The notes: generated by a model not told the origin, from the sequence alone. A stretch of 64,000 nt of DNA from Pseudopedobacter sp965218985 (GCA_965218985.1 CBDCMP010000007.1:558001-622000); one strand, 5' to 3'. Counted from the first letter of the stretch, positions 26,121-35,626 are shown. Numbers and translations are program-made.

Positions 26121-27290
26121 CTAATATAAAACTGAATCGATATCCTTTTTAGCTGATTTTAAACTTGCGCTATAATATTTTTTATATGCTGGTTTCGCTA
26201 ATAGCTGATCCACGCGATACAGCTGCCAGCAAAGCTTTTGCTGAACACCTTCCCAATCTTTTATTTGCTGGTAAGGAAATTGAGATGCCGGTTTATTGAT
26301 ATATGGAAGCAAAAAATCTATTGCTTTTAAAATACTTCTTCCGTCTTTAGATTTTGCGGCTAATAAATCTGTCCCTACAACCTTTCCGATGTTGCACATA
26401 TCTAAAAAATGATTCAAATTAAAGGTAGAATAGCCTAAAGCAGTTGTTCTTGCTAACTCTAATGGTTGTGACCCGTCTGGTTCAATTTGGCTAAATAATC
26501 TTTTCTGCGGAAATTCATGAAGCACTTTTTTAGCCAAGTCCAAGTTGCCGATAAACAAGGCGTAACGAGCAAGTTGCACATCAAATGCAGTACCGTGATT
26601 GTTTTTTGCTGCTTGTTCTTCGGCGGCTACCGAAGAGCTTTGCAACCAATCTACGTAAGCAGAAAACCATTTTTTTAAGGCTTGCTGGTCTACGGGAGTA
26701 AATGATTTCGATTTTTTAAGTAACTCTACGCCATCAAGCATTTCTATAAAAGAATAGGTATCTAAAACGCCTTCGCCTCTACCTAATCCGTTTCTGATAC
26801 CGGGAATGGTTTGTCCGTAATTCATATTTGGATTCATCTTGGTATCCGAGTTGATAAACCATACCCGCAAGTTTTCCACGGCCTTTTGTGCGAATTTTTC
26901 ATCTGAAGTTAAATAGTAAGCTAAAGAAAGTGTTTCCACACTTTTAGCTAAACTACCTAAAGGGTAGCGGTCTAGTTTTTCGATCTCAGGATTTGAAACA
27001 CCGTCTTTTCTGATATATGGCAATCCGTCTTTCTTTGCTGGATCTGGCCACCAATACCTGCCCATGCTCATATAATCGTGTTTATCTCCGCTTGCCGGTG
27101 TCATTTCCTTATCTACAACGGTGGTGATTGTTTTGGATAATTCTTTCTCGGCATTATGTACGATTGATTGCACCGCTTCCGGGTTTGATGATTTAGCTTC
27201 ATCTAAGCTTTTAAGATTCCAAACACATACCTGAGCTTGCGTATTGCTAAACAAAAACAGCGATAATAATATAACAATTAGTTTTTTCAT
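26121..27290 (-). CDS. Alginate lyase of the PF05426 type (PL5/PL38-like)
   Basis: The 389-residue protein has a signal peptide (1-19, cut near NTQAQ) and an alpha/alpha toroid of the alginate-lyase family. Visible blocks are SMGRYWWPDP (76-84), IPGIRNGLGRGEG (162-174), AKNNHGTAFDVQLARYALF with N231-H232, and EPDGSQPLELARTTALGYSTFN, where the Tyr/Arg pair is expected to act. These are the conserved regions of PL5 and PL38-like enzymes. It is last in a three-gene minus-strand unit and begins 27 bases after the heparinase-like gene. It probably works in the periplasm on alginate or related uronans. Confidence 0.85.
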   Translation of the reverse strand: MKKLIVILLSLFLFSNTQAQVCVWNLKSLDEAKSSNPEAVQSIVHNAEKELSKTITTVVDKEMTPASGDKHDYMSMGRYWWPDPAKKDGLPYIRKDGVSNPEIEKLDRYPLGSLAKSVETLSLAYYLTSDEKFAQKAVENLRVWFINSDTKMNPNMNYGQTIPGIRNGLGRGEGVLDTYSFIEMLDGVELLKKSKSFTPVDQQALKKWFSAYVDWLQSSSVAAEEQAAKNNHGTAFDVQLARYALFIGNLDLAKKVLHEFPQKRLFSQIEPDGSQPLELARTTALGYSTFNLNHFLDMCNIGKVVGTDLLAAKSKDGRSILKAIDFLLPYINKPASQFPYQQIKDWEGVQQKLCWQLYRVDQLLAKPAYKKYYSASLKSAKKDIDSVLY

Positions 27291-27317
27291 GATTTTAAAC
27301 AGGCTCTAAACAACAAA

Positions 27318-29555
27318 TTATTTAATTTCATATACCAGGGTATCACCAGGTTTAAGTATGGAGTTTTTTTGGACGGTTTTATTTTCAAATGTTACCTGAG
27401 TTTCCTTTTCCCCGATAGACTGAACCGTTAATAAATGATCTTTGTAAGTCACAAATACATCTGCGACATTGGTAAAACCTAATTTTAGATCATTAAAGTC
27501 CAACTTTGTAACAGAAAAAAACACAGACTTATCTTTTTTGGTCAACGAAACAGGTTCTATTCCTTCAACCTTCCATTTAGAATTATTCAAGGCCCAATCC
27601 TTAAATTTAAGGCTGTCACTTTCGCTAATGGTATTGGAATAACCTTTATAAGGATACAATATGGTGATAAAGCTAAAATTGCTTAGATTGTTTTTTGCCA
27701 CAACCGACCATTGTTTACCATGTTTACCGGAAGTTAAAACGGTATCTGCCTTTTTAACCTGATAAATATCTAATCCCGAAGCATTATCAAACGTTGAATG
27801 AATCAAATTTGGAGCGTCTTCTAAAGTATAATGCCCTTGCCAAACTTGTTTGTAGTTGTGGGTTTTATCGGATGAAAAATTGTCTTTCACAATCCAAAAA
27901 TCATCTTTTATATAAATAATTTGTCGGCTATAATTTACGCCTATATTTTCAAACCCGTCATGACTGCCCACAAACACATCAATATCTTTATTGTTTTTCC
28001 ACGCAATGATTGTAGGTTGCGGTAATTTCAAAAACTTGCCAAAGCCACTTCCTCCTTGGTTAGCAGTGTATTTTTGTCCTTGTAGTTCACTATCCACCAA
28101 TGCTACATTTTTAACCATAGAATTTTTAAAAAATTCAAAATCTGGTAAAGAATACCTCACTTGGTAATTAGGTAAAATAACTTTGCCATTTGCCATAGCT
28201 TGGATGCCCAACATATCTCCGTGTTGATGATCTGGTTTTGTATGATTTAAGCCTGCCGAAACAATCATCATTTTATCATCTGGTTTCCACTCTTCACGCA
28301 TCACATAATAACCTGTTGTAGGAAATGTTGCTTCTTTAATTGTAGGAGGTTTTGACTCCACATTATCCAACATTTTTAACTGATCATCAGAGAGGCACCA
28401 AAACATATTTGGTTCCACTTGGTGGTTAGCAAAGTAGCCCATATCAGGCGAATCAAAAAGTAAATAACCCAAGGTTAAAGCCCCCGAAATATCATTTTTT
28501 TCTGCCCAAGGATCGTCTGTATCATCAGACAATACAGGTGCAGATTTATCCGGATATGCAATTTTTGTAAGGGTTACAAAAAGTGATTTTAGTTTTTCTT
28601 TCCAAAATGGTTGTACTTCCAGTTTACTGATTTTTGCTAATTGATATACATAAAAGTAAGTCTCAATATCGCTGATATGGTAATGAACCGTTCTTTCAAA
28701 CTGAAACCCATCGTCATTAATTTCTCTTGACATGTGTGTGCCCAACAATGACATCGCGTGTTCATACCATTCATCAGTGCCTTTAAAATCTCTGAAAAGA
28801 ATAGAAAGCATGGCCAATGCCGACATTCCTCTGGTTTGATGATTTCCGGGTTCAAATTTCGGATTAGTTTCGTACAAACTAGACGCATGCTGTAGTAGCG
28901 TTGCAATGGTGGTGAGCTGATCTTTATCTGAATAGGCTTTTTGCCCCAAAAACATATTATGAATTTCCAGCCAATTCAATATCCGATAACCGGACCTAAA
29001 CACTTCATAAACGCCATTTCCGTCTTCTATTGATTCATACTTCCCGGTTTTTAAAGCACCGTTTAAAGACTGCATTTGATTTTCAAAATAAGCGATGTAT
29101 TTAGGGTCTTTGTTTTGATAAAAATAGTAAAATGCAATATCCACCATTTTATGCTGACGAGCTAAATGTCGCAGTGCATAAGCATTTACAGGCGAGCCGT
29201 TCAAATAGTTAAATGGAAGTTTCCAAGTGGTACTTCCAGAAAATTTTGAGAGATGATTTAATGCATTTTCGGTATGGGTTTGCTCAATCCCTTTATAAAT
29301 TGTGTTGTAGCTTTTAAAACGGGACTCAAAATTATTCCAGTTGTAAAAATAGCGTTCGGCAAATTTATCACGGAAGTATTTTGCCAAAACAGCTTCCGTA
29401 ATTACCCCATTTTTGCTTAACGTGGCTTTAACTTCCGGTTTTAAATAATTAACAATTTCGTTAGTTGCTATTACTTTGTTTGAAGGAATATCTTGCGCAA
29501 GCACTATTATTGGCGCCAATAAAAGCGCTACAAAAAATGATTTTATATTGCTCAT
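27318..29555 (-). CDS. Heparinase II/III-type lyase, probable oligoalginate lyase
   Basis: The 745-residue protein has a signal peptide (1-20, LAQ), an alpha/alpha toroid (residues about 60-390) and a C-terminal heparinase II/III beta-sandwich with HTKPDHQHGDMLGI. In the toroid, GNHQTRGM takes the place of the NHG motif of PL17 and FERTVHYHISDIETY supplies the likely Tyr/His. It differs clearly from the PL17 protein at 11102, so PL39 or an unassigned heparinase-like family is likely. It lies nine bases after the PL6 gene, implying tight co-expression. Confidence 0.8.
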   Translation of the reverse strand: MSNIKSFFVALLLAPIIVLAQDIPSNKVIATNEIVNYLKPEVKATLSKNGVITEAVLAKYFRDKFAERYFYNWNNFESRFKSYNTIYKGIEQTHTENALNHLSKFSGSTTWKLPFNYLNGSPVNAYALRHLARQHKMVDIAFYYFYQNKDPKYIAYFENQMQSLNGALKTGKYESIEDGNGVYEVFRSGYRILNWLEIHNMFLGQKAYSDKDQLTTIATLLQHASSLYETNPKFEPGNHQTRGMSALAMLSILFRDFKGTDEWYEHAMSLLGTHMSREINDDGFQFERTVHYHISDIETYFYVYQLAKISKLEVQPFWKEKLKSLFVTLTKIAYPDKSAPVLSDDTDDPWAEKNDISGALTLGYLLFDSPDMGYFANHQVEPNMFWCLSDDQLKMLDNVESKPPTIKEATFPTTGYYVMREEWKPDDKMMIVSAGLNHTKPDHQHGDMLGIQAMANGKVILPNYQVRYSLPDFEFFKNSMVKNVALVDSELQGQKYTANQGGSGFGKFLKLPQPTIIAWKNNKDIDVFVGSHDGFENIGVNYSRQIIYIKDDFWIVKDNFSSDKTHNYKQVWQGHYTLEDAPNLIHSTFDNASGLDIYQVKKADTVLTSGKHGKQWSVVAKNNLSNFSFITILYPYKGYSNTISESDSLKFKDWALNNSKWKVEGIEPVSLTKKDKSVFFSVTKLDFNDLKLGFTNVADVFVTYKDHLLTVQSIGEKETQVTFENKTVQKNSILKPGDTLVYEIK

Positions 29556-29564
29556 ACAACCGGC

Positions 29565-31889
29565 TTAGTACATCAATTTTTGTTTTATATTTTGTTCTAC
29601 TTTTATTTCACCTGAATTTATAACGGTATTGTTTACAGGTTTTTGTCCTTTTTCTCCCCACAAAATTGCAATGGTTTTAACCGGATTGTTTTTGAAGGTG
29701 TTGTTTGAAAAATCGACATTTACAATACCTTGGTTATGAATTAGAATTCCGCTTTTATCTGCCTTGCCACAATTGGTAAAAGTGTTGTTTTTAAGTACTA
29801 AATTTCCACCAATGGTCGATTCATCATAGCCTCCTCGGTAGTAATCTAAAACCGTCGACTCAACATTGTCAAATTGTGAGTTTGTGATATATACAAACTC
29901 TGCATTATAATCCCCGCCAGCATCTATTTCAGTGTTTAATTCAATACCGTTTAAACAGTTTTTAATCACACTATTGTCTATAGACACTGTATCAGCAAAT
30001 GAGGCTTTATATACCTTAATCACACTTTTGAAATCCGATATTTCTGTGTTTTTTATAAATAAGTCACAAGATTTAGCCATGTTTTTAGATAAAGTGGTAA
30101 ATGCATCTTGCGTTTTATCTCCTTTTAGTATGATGTTATTTAGCTTTAAAACGCTTTTTGGATGCATTTCAAATGCTACTTTGCTCCCTTTAAATTGCAA
30201 GGTCGCTTTTTTGTTTTTATTTGCTGAAGTGATGGTGATATTTTTATCGATCACCAAAGAGGCGTCTAATTTATAAACTCCAGATTTTAGAGATAGAATA
30301 TCGCCAGAATGAGCATTTTTTAATTGTTCAACTAGCGCTTTATTGTTTGCTATTTTATAGGTTTTGGGATCGTAATGAGGAGCATCTGTTGAAAACCAAT
30401 CAGTTCCGTAAAGTTTTTTGTTTATTAAAATTGGATTTTCTTTTACAGGTAAAGTGATGGCACCGATTGCGTTTTGTTTCGACCTGTTGGCACCAAAAAG
30501 ATCAGTAGAGATTTTATCGAAATCAAAACCATGATAAATATCTTCCTGATTTTTTACCGGAACATATAAGTAATCCGATAGTTTTTTCACTTGAAAATCT
30601 CTGGTAATAATGCCATCGTTTGAGATTTTACTTTTGTTTTCGCTATTAAAAATGTTCTTTTTAAATGTTACGCCATCCACTTTATCATAAGCCACTATTG
30701 GGTAATTATCTGCTTCGTGGTTATAAATGAGGTTATTTGCAAATAACGTACGTTCTGGTCTTGCAGAACGGATTTCTGATGCTGGTAACACGTCTTTTTT
30801 ATCAATATTAGCACCTACACTAAACTGAAAAGGCGACTGGCAATCAATAAAGGTATTGTGGGCAACCACAACATCTGTAACTTGCATGTATCTGTTTAAA
30901 GACGATTTTGGGATGCCATTCATCACGGCGATAGCACTTCTAAATTCTTTGCCTTTTAATTTATAAAAATAGTTATTGGTAATCCAGTGCCCTGTATTTA
31001 TCACCCTAATACCGCCAATAAATTCCGAATTGTCATTCCCGATAAAAACATTACCGTCAATAGTGCAATAATTTCCATGTCTTAAAACCAAAGAACCTTC
31101 ACTCTCAAAAAATATATTGTTTTTGTATCCATTAAAATTAGATTTATTTGAAATGACTTCCACTTCGCCGTTGCAATGGTCAAAAAAGTTATTAGAAACG
31201 TTGGTGTAAGATGGGGTCATGGATGTTTCGCTATCCCCAATCTGAATAGTTTCGCCGTGCGGGCCACCTTTACGTGGCCTAGGTCCGAAATGATTATATA
31301 TGATTTGATGATGATTGTTAATGTTCTCGTTACCGTCTAAAAATACCCTAACTGTTGGCCCAAAGTTGGATTTTCCTATAATATTGCAATGGTCCAACTG
31401 GTTATATCTGCCCCAAAACTCTACCCAATGGTCGGTTATTTCTCTATTGGGTTGGGTAAATTCGTCAATTACACAATTAGTAATTGTACTATGGTTTGCA
31501 AGGGTATCATTATTTATTTTAAACTGTATCACACTTTCTGATGGCGTATGCCCATTTTTAAAATACAAATCCTTTACTTCAAGATATTCTCCTCCCAATT
31601 TTAAATCAGAAGTACCTTCAATCGTCATTTTACCCGCTGTTTCTGCTTTTAAAACTATGGGGTCTTCTTTTGTTCCCTTTCCGTAAAATCTGATCTGAAT
31701 ATCTTTCCAAACACCATTAGCCATGATAATTTGATCTCCGGGTTGAGCCTTGGAAATAGCCTCCTGTAATTCACGGGGATTATTGACTATTAGATTATTA
31801 GCTAGTAATTGAGCTTGGCATGATAGCAAAGCCAGTGTTAACGTTAACAGCATCAGGTATCTGTTCATAAGTTTTATTTTAGATTGCAT
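29565..31889 (-). CDS. Alginate lyase, PL6 family (two beta-helix domains), lipoprotein
   Basis: The 774-residue protein (from 31889; the ATG at 31868 gives a better signal sequence) has a lipobox LLSC (C24). It has two right-handed beta-helix domains, about 30-480 and 490-774, as in AlyGC-like PL6 enzymes. K249 in ISNKS and R270 in LVLRHG have the same 21-residue spacing as the K220/R241 pair of AlyGC, and E242/E244 in NGEVEV fit the calcium ligands. It is first in the minus-strand lyase operon, about 125 bases from a promoter with two GntR operators. Likely cuts MG-rich or G-rich alginate. Confidence 0.9.
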   Translation of the reverse strand: MQSKIKLMNRYLMLLTLTLALLSCQAQLLANNLIVNNPRELQEAISKAQPGDQIIMANGVWKDIQIRFYGKGTKEDPIVLKAETAGKMTIEGTSDLKLGGEYLEVKDLYFKNGHTPSESVIQFKINNDTLANHSTITNCVIDEFTQPNREITDHWVEFWGRYNQLDHCNIIGKSNFGPTVRVFLDGNENINNHHQIIYNHFGPRPRKGGPHGETIQIGDSETSMTPSYTNVSNNFFDHCNGEVEVISNKSNFNGYKNNIFFESEGSLVLRHGNYCTIDGNVFIGNDNSEFIGGIRVINTGHWITNNYFYKLKGKEFRSAIAVMNGIPKSSLNRYMQVTDVVVAHNTFIDCQSPFQFSVGANIDKKDVLPASEIRSARPERTLFANNLIYNHEADNYPIVAYDKVDGVTFKKNIFNSENKSKISNDGIITRDFQVKKLSDYLYVPVKNQEDIYHGFDFDKISTDLFGANRSKQNAIGAITLPVKENPILINKKLYGTDWFSTDAPHYDPKTYKIANNKALVEQLKNAHSGDILSLKSGVYKLDASLVIDKNITITSANKNKKATLQFKGSKVAFEMHPKSVLKLNNIILKGDKTQDAFTTLSKNMAKSCDLFIKNTEISDFKSVIKVYKASFADTVSIDNSVIKNCLNGIELNTEIDAGGDYNAEFVYITNSQFDNVESTVLDYYRGGYDESTIGGNLVLKNNTFTNCGKADKSGILIHNQGIVNVDFSNNTFKNNPVKTIAILWGEKGQKPVNNTVINSGEIKVEQNIKQKLMY

Positions 31890-31989
31890 GTATTTGATTA
31901 TTAAAAAAATACTACCGAATTAAACGTGTGGCAATACACTTTGCTTAACAAAATCCTTTTCTTTTTATAAACGAAATTATTTAAATAAA

Positions 31990-32042
31990 TTGGTTGACCA
32001 GATTGGTTGACCAAATGTATATAGATATATATGTAATTGCAA
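31990..32042 (-). promoter_or_regulatory. Promoter with paired GntR operators for the PL6 operon
   Basis: On the minus strand TACATTTG (32019-32012) fits the -7 box, with TTG (32042-32040) 20 bases upstream. The -7 box overlaps the first of two sites: TTGGTTGACCAA at 32003-32014 and TTGGTTGACCAG at 31990-32001, 13 bases apart. This is the third occurrence of the TTGGTnnACCAA pair, tying this operon to the GntR regulator. Confidence 0.78.
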
Positions 32043-32093
32043 GAATTTTAGTCGATTTATTTTAATAATATCTCGTTTATGAATTCATTATTC

Positions 32094-32121
32094 AAAATAA
32101 CCAAGAGTTGGTTATTTTTTT
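32094..32121. terminator. Terminator-like hairpin in the junction region
   Basis: AAAATAACCAA / TTGGTTATTTT (32094-32104, 32108-32118) with a GAG loop and a T run on the plus strand. No intact gene ends here, so it may be left from a lost gene or shield the PL6 promoter from reading through on the minus strand. Confidence 0.6.
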
Positions 32122-32184
32122 CCTATGGAACATGCAGGATGCTTGAATGGGATAAGATATAATAATGTAATTATGTGATACTGC

Positions 32185-32352
32185 TCAACACATGAAGTTT
32201 AACTTGAAATATTTAAACGGATAATAGAAACGGACCTTTCTCCATTCGGTTCTATAATTATCGATAGCTAAGCAGGAATAATTGAAATTTTGTCGTAGTT
32301 GATTTGCAATGGAGCAGGTGAGTTCATCAAACTCTGATAGGGATATATTCAT
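32185..32352 (-). other. 55-codon orphan frame, weakly like the start of a tyrosine recombinase
   Basis: The frame begins MNISLSEFDELTCSIANQLR and contains CLAIDNYRTEWRKVRFYY. The NYRTEWRxxRFY pattern recalls the core-binding domain of tyrosine recombinases (YRxxWxxF), but there is no catalytic domain downstream and the match is weak. It may be a recombinase remnant or chance. Confidence 0.25.
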
Positions 32353-32485
32353 AGCAATTTATTTTGATTGCTGTAAAAAATCACTTTTTTATGTAAAGTA
32401 ATCAACTCACATTATACTCATAATCAAATACCTAAGGATAATACTTTGCATAATGAGCCTTATGTAAGCTTTACATAAAGCCTAA

Positions 32486-32710
32486 AACCATCCTTCAGGC
32501 AACCTTAAACCCAGTCAGGCAGATATCCAACTTACCAGAGAAATAAAAGCTGGAGGAGAATTGTTAGACATCAATGTTCTGGATCAGGTGATTATTACCT
32601 CTGAAGGATATTATTTTTTTGGAGATGAAGGGATAAGTAATTCCCCTTTTTTAATCATCCAGAAAACACCTTGTTCCTCTCTAAGCCACCAAATGAGGGT
32701 AAAGTGTTAG
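32486..32710 (+). pseudogene. RadC/JAB-domain protein, C-terminal remnant
   Basis: The frame reads NHPSGNLKPSQADIQLTREI and VLDQVIITSEGYYFFGDEG, the metal-binding NHPSG motif and C-terminal part of RadC-type (MPN/JAB) proteins. A TAA lies just before NHPSG and nothing upstream continues the family. After DEG the sequence drifts until a stop at 32710. RadC genes in Bacteroidota often ride on integrative elements, so this supports a mobile-element origin for the junction. Confidence 0.7.
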
Positions 32711-33010
32711 ATTTGGAATGTGTGTTATTGTAATTTCCATTTCACCACGAAAGCGAATATAAGCCACACAACATGGACGTAAAGTCTACAAACAAATCTT
32801 AATTTTATATTAATTTTTCTAGGCCGATTGGACTTGACCTCCATTTTACTTTGAACTTTTGGGCTGCTTACCGGTTGAAATGGACTGCTTTATTTTATTA
32901 AGTTTAAAGGGGTGGATAAGATAAATTTATTCTAGTGATTAATAATATGGACAAGGGCTTTATTCTCGAAGATTAATTTTTCGAGATTGGTGATAGTGAT
33001 TAACTTTTTC
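32711..33010. other. Intergenic stretch without recognised features
   Basis: AT-rich sequence between the RadC remnant and the stop of the minus-strand sulfatase gene. No open frame matches a family I know and no clear terminator is visible. Confidence 0.5.
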
Positions 33011-34759
33011 CTAAAAATTAGGATATTCCCATGGTGTAGAAATATAATCTGCCTTTATAGGCTTCTCCTCTTCTTTCCAAGGCATTGGATATACATGCAC
33101 TTTATACGCCCATTTTTCCCACATGGAAGCCATCAGTTTAACCTTTTCCGGATATTCGCCAGAAAGATCCATTAATTCGCTTCTGTCATTTTCCATGTTG
33201 TATAAACGCCATGGCAAGCTGGAATAGGTTTTCCATTCTCCATAATTTCCGTTAAGCACTCCTCCAGAAACAATCTTCCATTTCCCCATTCGCATCGCTT
33301 TATTAGCTTCGTGTTCCCAATATACAGCCCTTTCTTGTAATGGTTTATTATTAAATGTAGAAACTAAACTTACTCCCGATACTGAGGTAATTGTATCTTT
33401 ATTATACATTTTGGGATAATTTTTTTTTGCTAATTCTAAAAGGGTCGGCATAATATCTATCTCGTGTGAAACCTCTTTTATTATTCCTCCTTTGTTTTTA
33501 ATCCCTGCTGGCCAATGCACAATCAATGGCGTTGCAATTCCTCCTTCATAAGAGAAGTTCTTATACTTTTGAAAAGGTGTGTTTGATAAATTAGCCCAGG
33601 GTTTTAAATAAGACAAATAAGTGTCAGCTGGACCAGCCAATACTTTTTTGCCAGCCGTTACCATTTTTCCGTCACGAGTGATGGGAGAAATCACTTTGTA
33701 TTGGATGTCATTTTTAGATAAACGTTTTACATCCGATGTATCTTTAGCAATTGTTTTTGTTTCTCCGTTTGATCCTCCAAATCCTATTCCTTCTGCATTA
33801 CCTCCATTATCCTGAAGAAAAAGTATGATGGTATTATCATATTTCCCTTGCTTTTTTAATTCAGCAACCAATTTGCCGATACCTTGATCCATGATGCTAA
33901 TCATAGCTGCATAGGTTTCCATTCTGCGTTCCATTGCCGGCTTATCGGTTTCTTCCTCCCAAGGGTGGGTATCTAATGGAGATAGCTTAACATCGGGATT
34001 GATAACACCTAATTTTTTTTCTCTTACCAATCTTTCTCTACGTAACACATCCCATCCTTTGCTATATTTCCCTTTATACTTTTGAATCTCTGCTTCTGGA
34101 GCCTGCATTGGCCAGTGTGCAGCAGTATAAGCTACGTACATAAAAAATGGTCTATTATCCTTTGGGTCGGTTTTAAGATATTTTATAGCATTATCCGTTA
34201 TTGCATTTGTAAAATAAAATTCCTTCGGTTTATATTCTGGGTCGTTAAATGGTGAAATCAGTTTATTGTCTCTACATAGTGTGGCAGGATCAAAATAGTT
34301 CCCAGCACCTGAAACCATACCGTAAAACTTATCAAACCCACGCTGCAAAGGCCAGTTGTATTTTGGCCCATTATCTTTAACATTTCTAGCCAAATGCCAT
34401 TTACCAGCCATATAAGTAGCGTACCCCGCTCCTTTAAGCACTTGCGCAATGGTAACACAATTACTATTTAATTCGTCTGTGTAGCCCGGTAAATTAAAGT
34501 TTTTATCCGTCATCCATCCCAAACCTGTTTGTTGTGGATATAATCCAGTCATTAACGCTGCTCTTGAAGGGCAACAGTGCCCCACATTATAAAACTGGGT
34601 ATAACGAAGCCCATCATTAGCCAGAGCGTCAAGATTAGGTGTTGAGATTTCTCCACCATAACAACCCAAATCTGAATAACCCATATCATCAGACATAATT
34701 AAAATAATATTGGGTTTTTGCTGTGCTTTAACTGTGCTAAAAACAGTTGACAAAATCAC
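33011..34759 (-). CDS. Sulfatase, 5' end cut by an insertion element
   Basis: 582 residues from a GTG at 34759. The core is a complete S1-type sulfatase: metal ligands SDD near 23-25, formylglycine motif C62-C-P-S-R66, GKWHL and a late DNGG metal site. The length and NVGHCCPSR recall arylsulfatases of the S1_4 kind. The N-terminus lacks a proper signal peptide start. In frame upstream it reads IVKLISL before running into the IS element, while a matching MKNIKL start with ATG lies beyond that element at 35591. So the original gene began MKNIKL and continued ISLVILSTVF. As it stands, export and expression are doubtful. Confidence 0.8.
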   Translation of the reverse strand: MILSTVFSTVKAQQKPNIILIMSDDMGYSDLGCYGGEISTPNLDALANDGLRYTQFYNVGHCCPSRAALMTGLYPQQTGLGWMTDKNFNLPGYTDELNSNCVTIAQVLKGAGYATYMAGKWHLARNVKDNGPKYNWPLQRGFDKFYGMVSGAGNYFDPATLCRDNKLISPFNDPEYKPKEFYFTNAITDNAIKYLKTDPKDNRPFFMYVAYTAAHWPMQAPEAEIQKYKGKYSKGWDVLRRERLVREKKLGVINPDVKLSPLDTHPWEEETDKPAMERRMETYAAMISIMDQGIGKLVAELKKQGKYDNTIILFLQDNGGNAEGIGFGGSNGETKTIAKDTSDVKRLSKNDIQYKVISPITRDGKMVTAGKKVLAGPADTYLSYLKPWANLSNTPFQKYKNFSYEGGIATPLIVHWPAGIKNKGGIIKEVSHEIDIMPTLLELAKKNYPKMYNKDTITSVSGVSLVSTFNNKPLQERAVYWEHEANKAMRMGKWKIVSGGVLNGNYGEWKTYSSLPWRLYNMENDRSELMDLSGEYPEKVKLMASMWEKWAYKVHVYPMPWKEEEKPIKADYISTPWEYPNF

Positions 34760-34776
34760 TAATGAAATTAATTTAA

Positions 34777-35569
34777 CTATCCGTAATACTAAATAAATTA
34801 GTAAATTAGCATTATGAAAATCAGCAATATCCGGACATATTCGGAAATCGATACGGGATCAGCAGGGTGTAGTATGTGAAATGTGGCTGTTAATAACACA
34901 ATATGGGTTTTCGTAGCGGAACTGATGCTTTAGATAACATGGCTTTTTTGACCAGCACCAAAAAAAGTATCTCCGCATTGGAAAACGGGAGTTAACAAGA
35001 GATAAGCCTATTTGGGCCATGCTTCATAAGATACGTCTTTCTATGCGCCATGATGAATTGAAGGAATACATTGAGCTAGATGAAGGCTTCTTTGAGACAA
35101 CAGATCGAAGAGCAGGGAAGAAATCGAACAAAAACCAACAAGGCAGAGGGAGCAGTAAACAGGCTACAGTATTGGTGGCGGTAGAATCTATCCCTGTAGA
35201 GGACCAAAGATGGTGCCCAAAGAAAGGTCTGAAAATGATAATTGACAGCTTAACGGCTATAATTGAATATGAGGTAGCTATCAGATAAATAAAGAAGCAA
35301 CGGTGATGACTGACGGTTTTAAGAGCTACAGCAAGCTCAACAAAATTGTAAATGAGCACAAAGTAGTGGTGGTGAAAGATTAGACAAGGTCTTTCCGTTA
35401 CACAAGGCTATAAGTAATGCTATTCCTTGGCATTCATCATGGTATTAAGGAATGTTATATTAATGTGCTACAAGTTCAACAGAAGATATTTCGGAGAAAA
35501 ACTGTTTGACAGGACTTATTGCTACAGTGCAAGCTCCTTGGTATAAAAATGTTTATAATAACGGATAGT
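34777..35569 (+). mobile_element. Decayed IS1595-type insertion sequence
   Basis: About 790 bases with ends CTATCCGT (34777) and ACGGATAG (to 35568). The inside reads as an ISXO2-like transposase in pieces: GFRSGTDALDNMAFLTSTKK, then KPIWAMLHKIR, then IELDEGFFE and GRGSSKQATVLVAVES (35019-35288), then EATVMTDGFKSYSKL, LGIHHGIKE and CYKFNRRYFGEKLFDR, in several frames with stops. TTAATTTAA occurs on both sides (34768-34776, 35573-35581), close to the 8-bp duplications of this family. It lies inside the signal-peptide codons of the sulfatase gene. Confidence 0.8.
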
Positions 35570-35572
35570 CAT

Positions 35573-35591
35573 TTAATTTAATATTTTTCAT
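35573..35591 (-). other. Detached start of the IS-cut sulfatase gene
   Basis: ATG complementary to 35589-35591 followed by codons for K-N-I-K-L. Joined to the codons at 34777-34759 (K-L-I-S-L-V-I-L) it gives a normal signal peptide for the sulfatase at 33011. Confidence 0.65.
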
Positions 35592-35626
35592 GATCGGTTT
35601 ATTTATTCCTATCCGCCGTTAATGTT

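Noticed and set aside
35019..35288. An 89-codon frame as a free-standing gene
   Set aside because: It is the central part of a decayed IS1595-type transposase whose other pieces lie in neighbouring frames.
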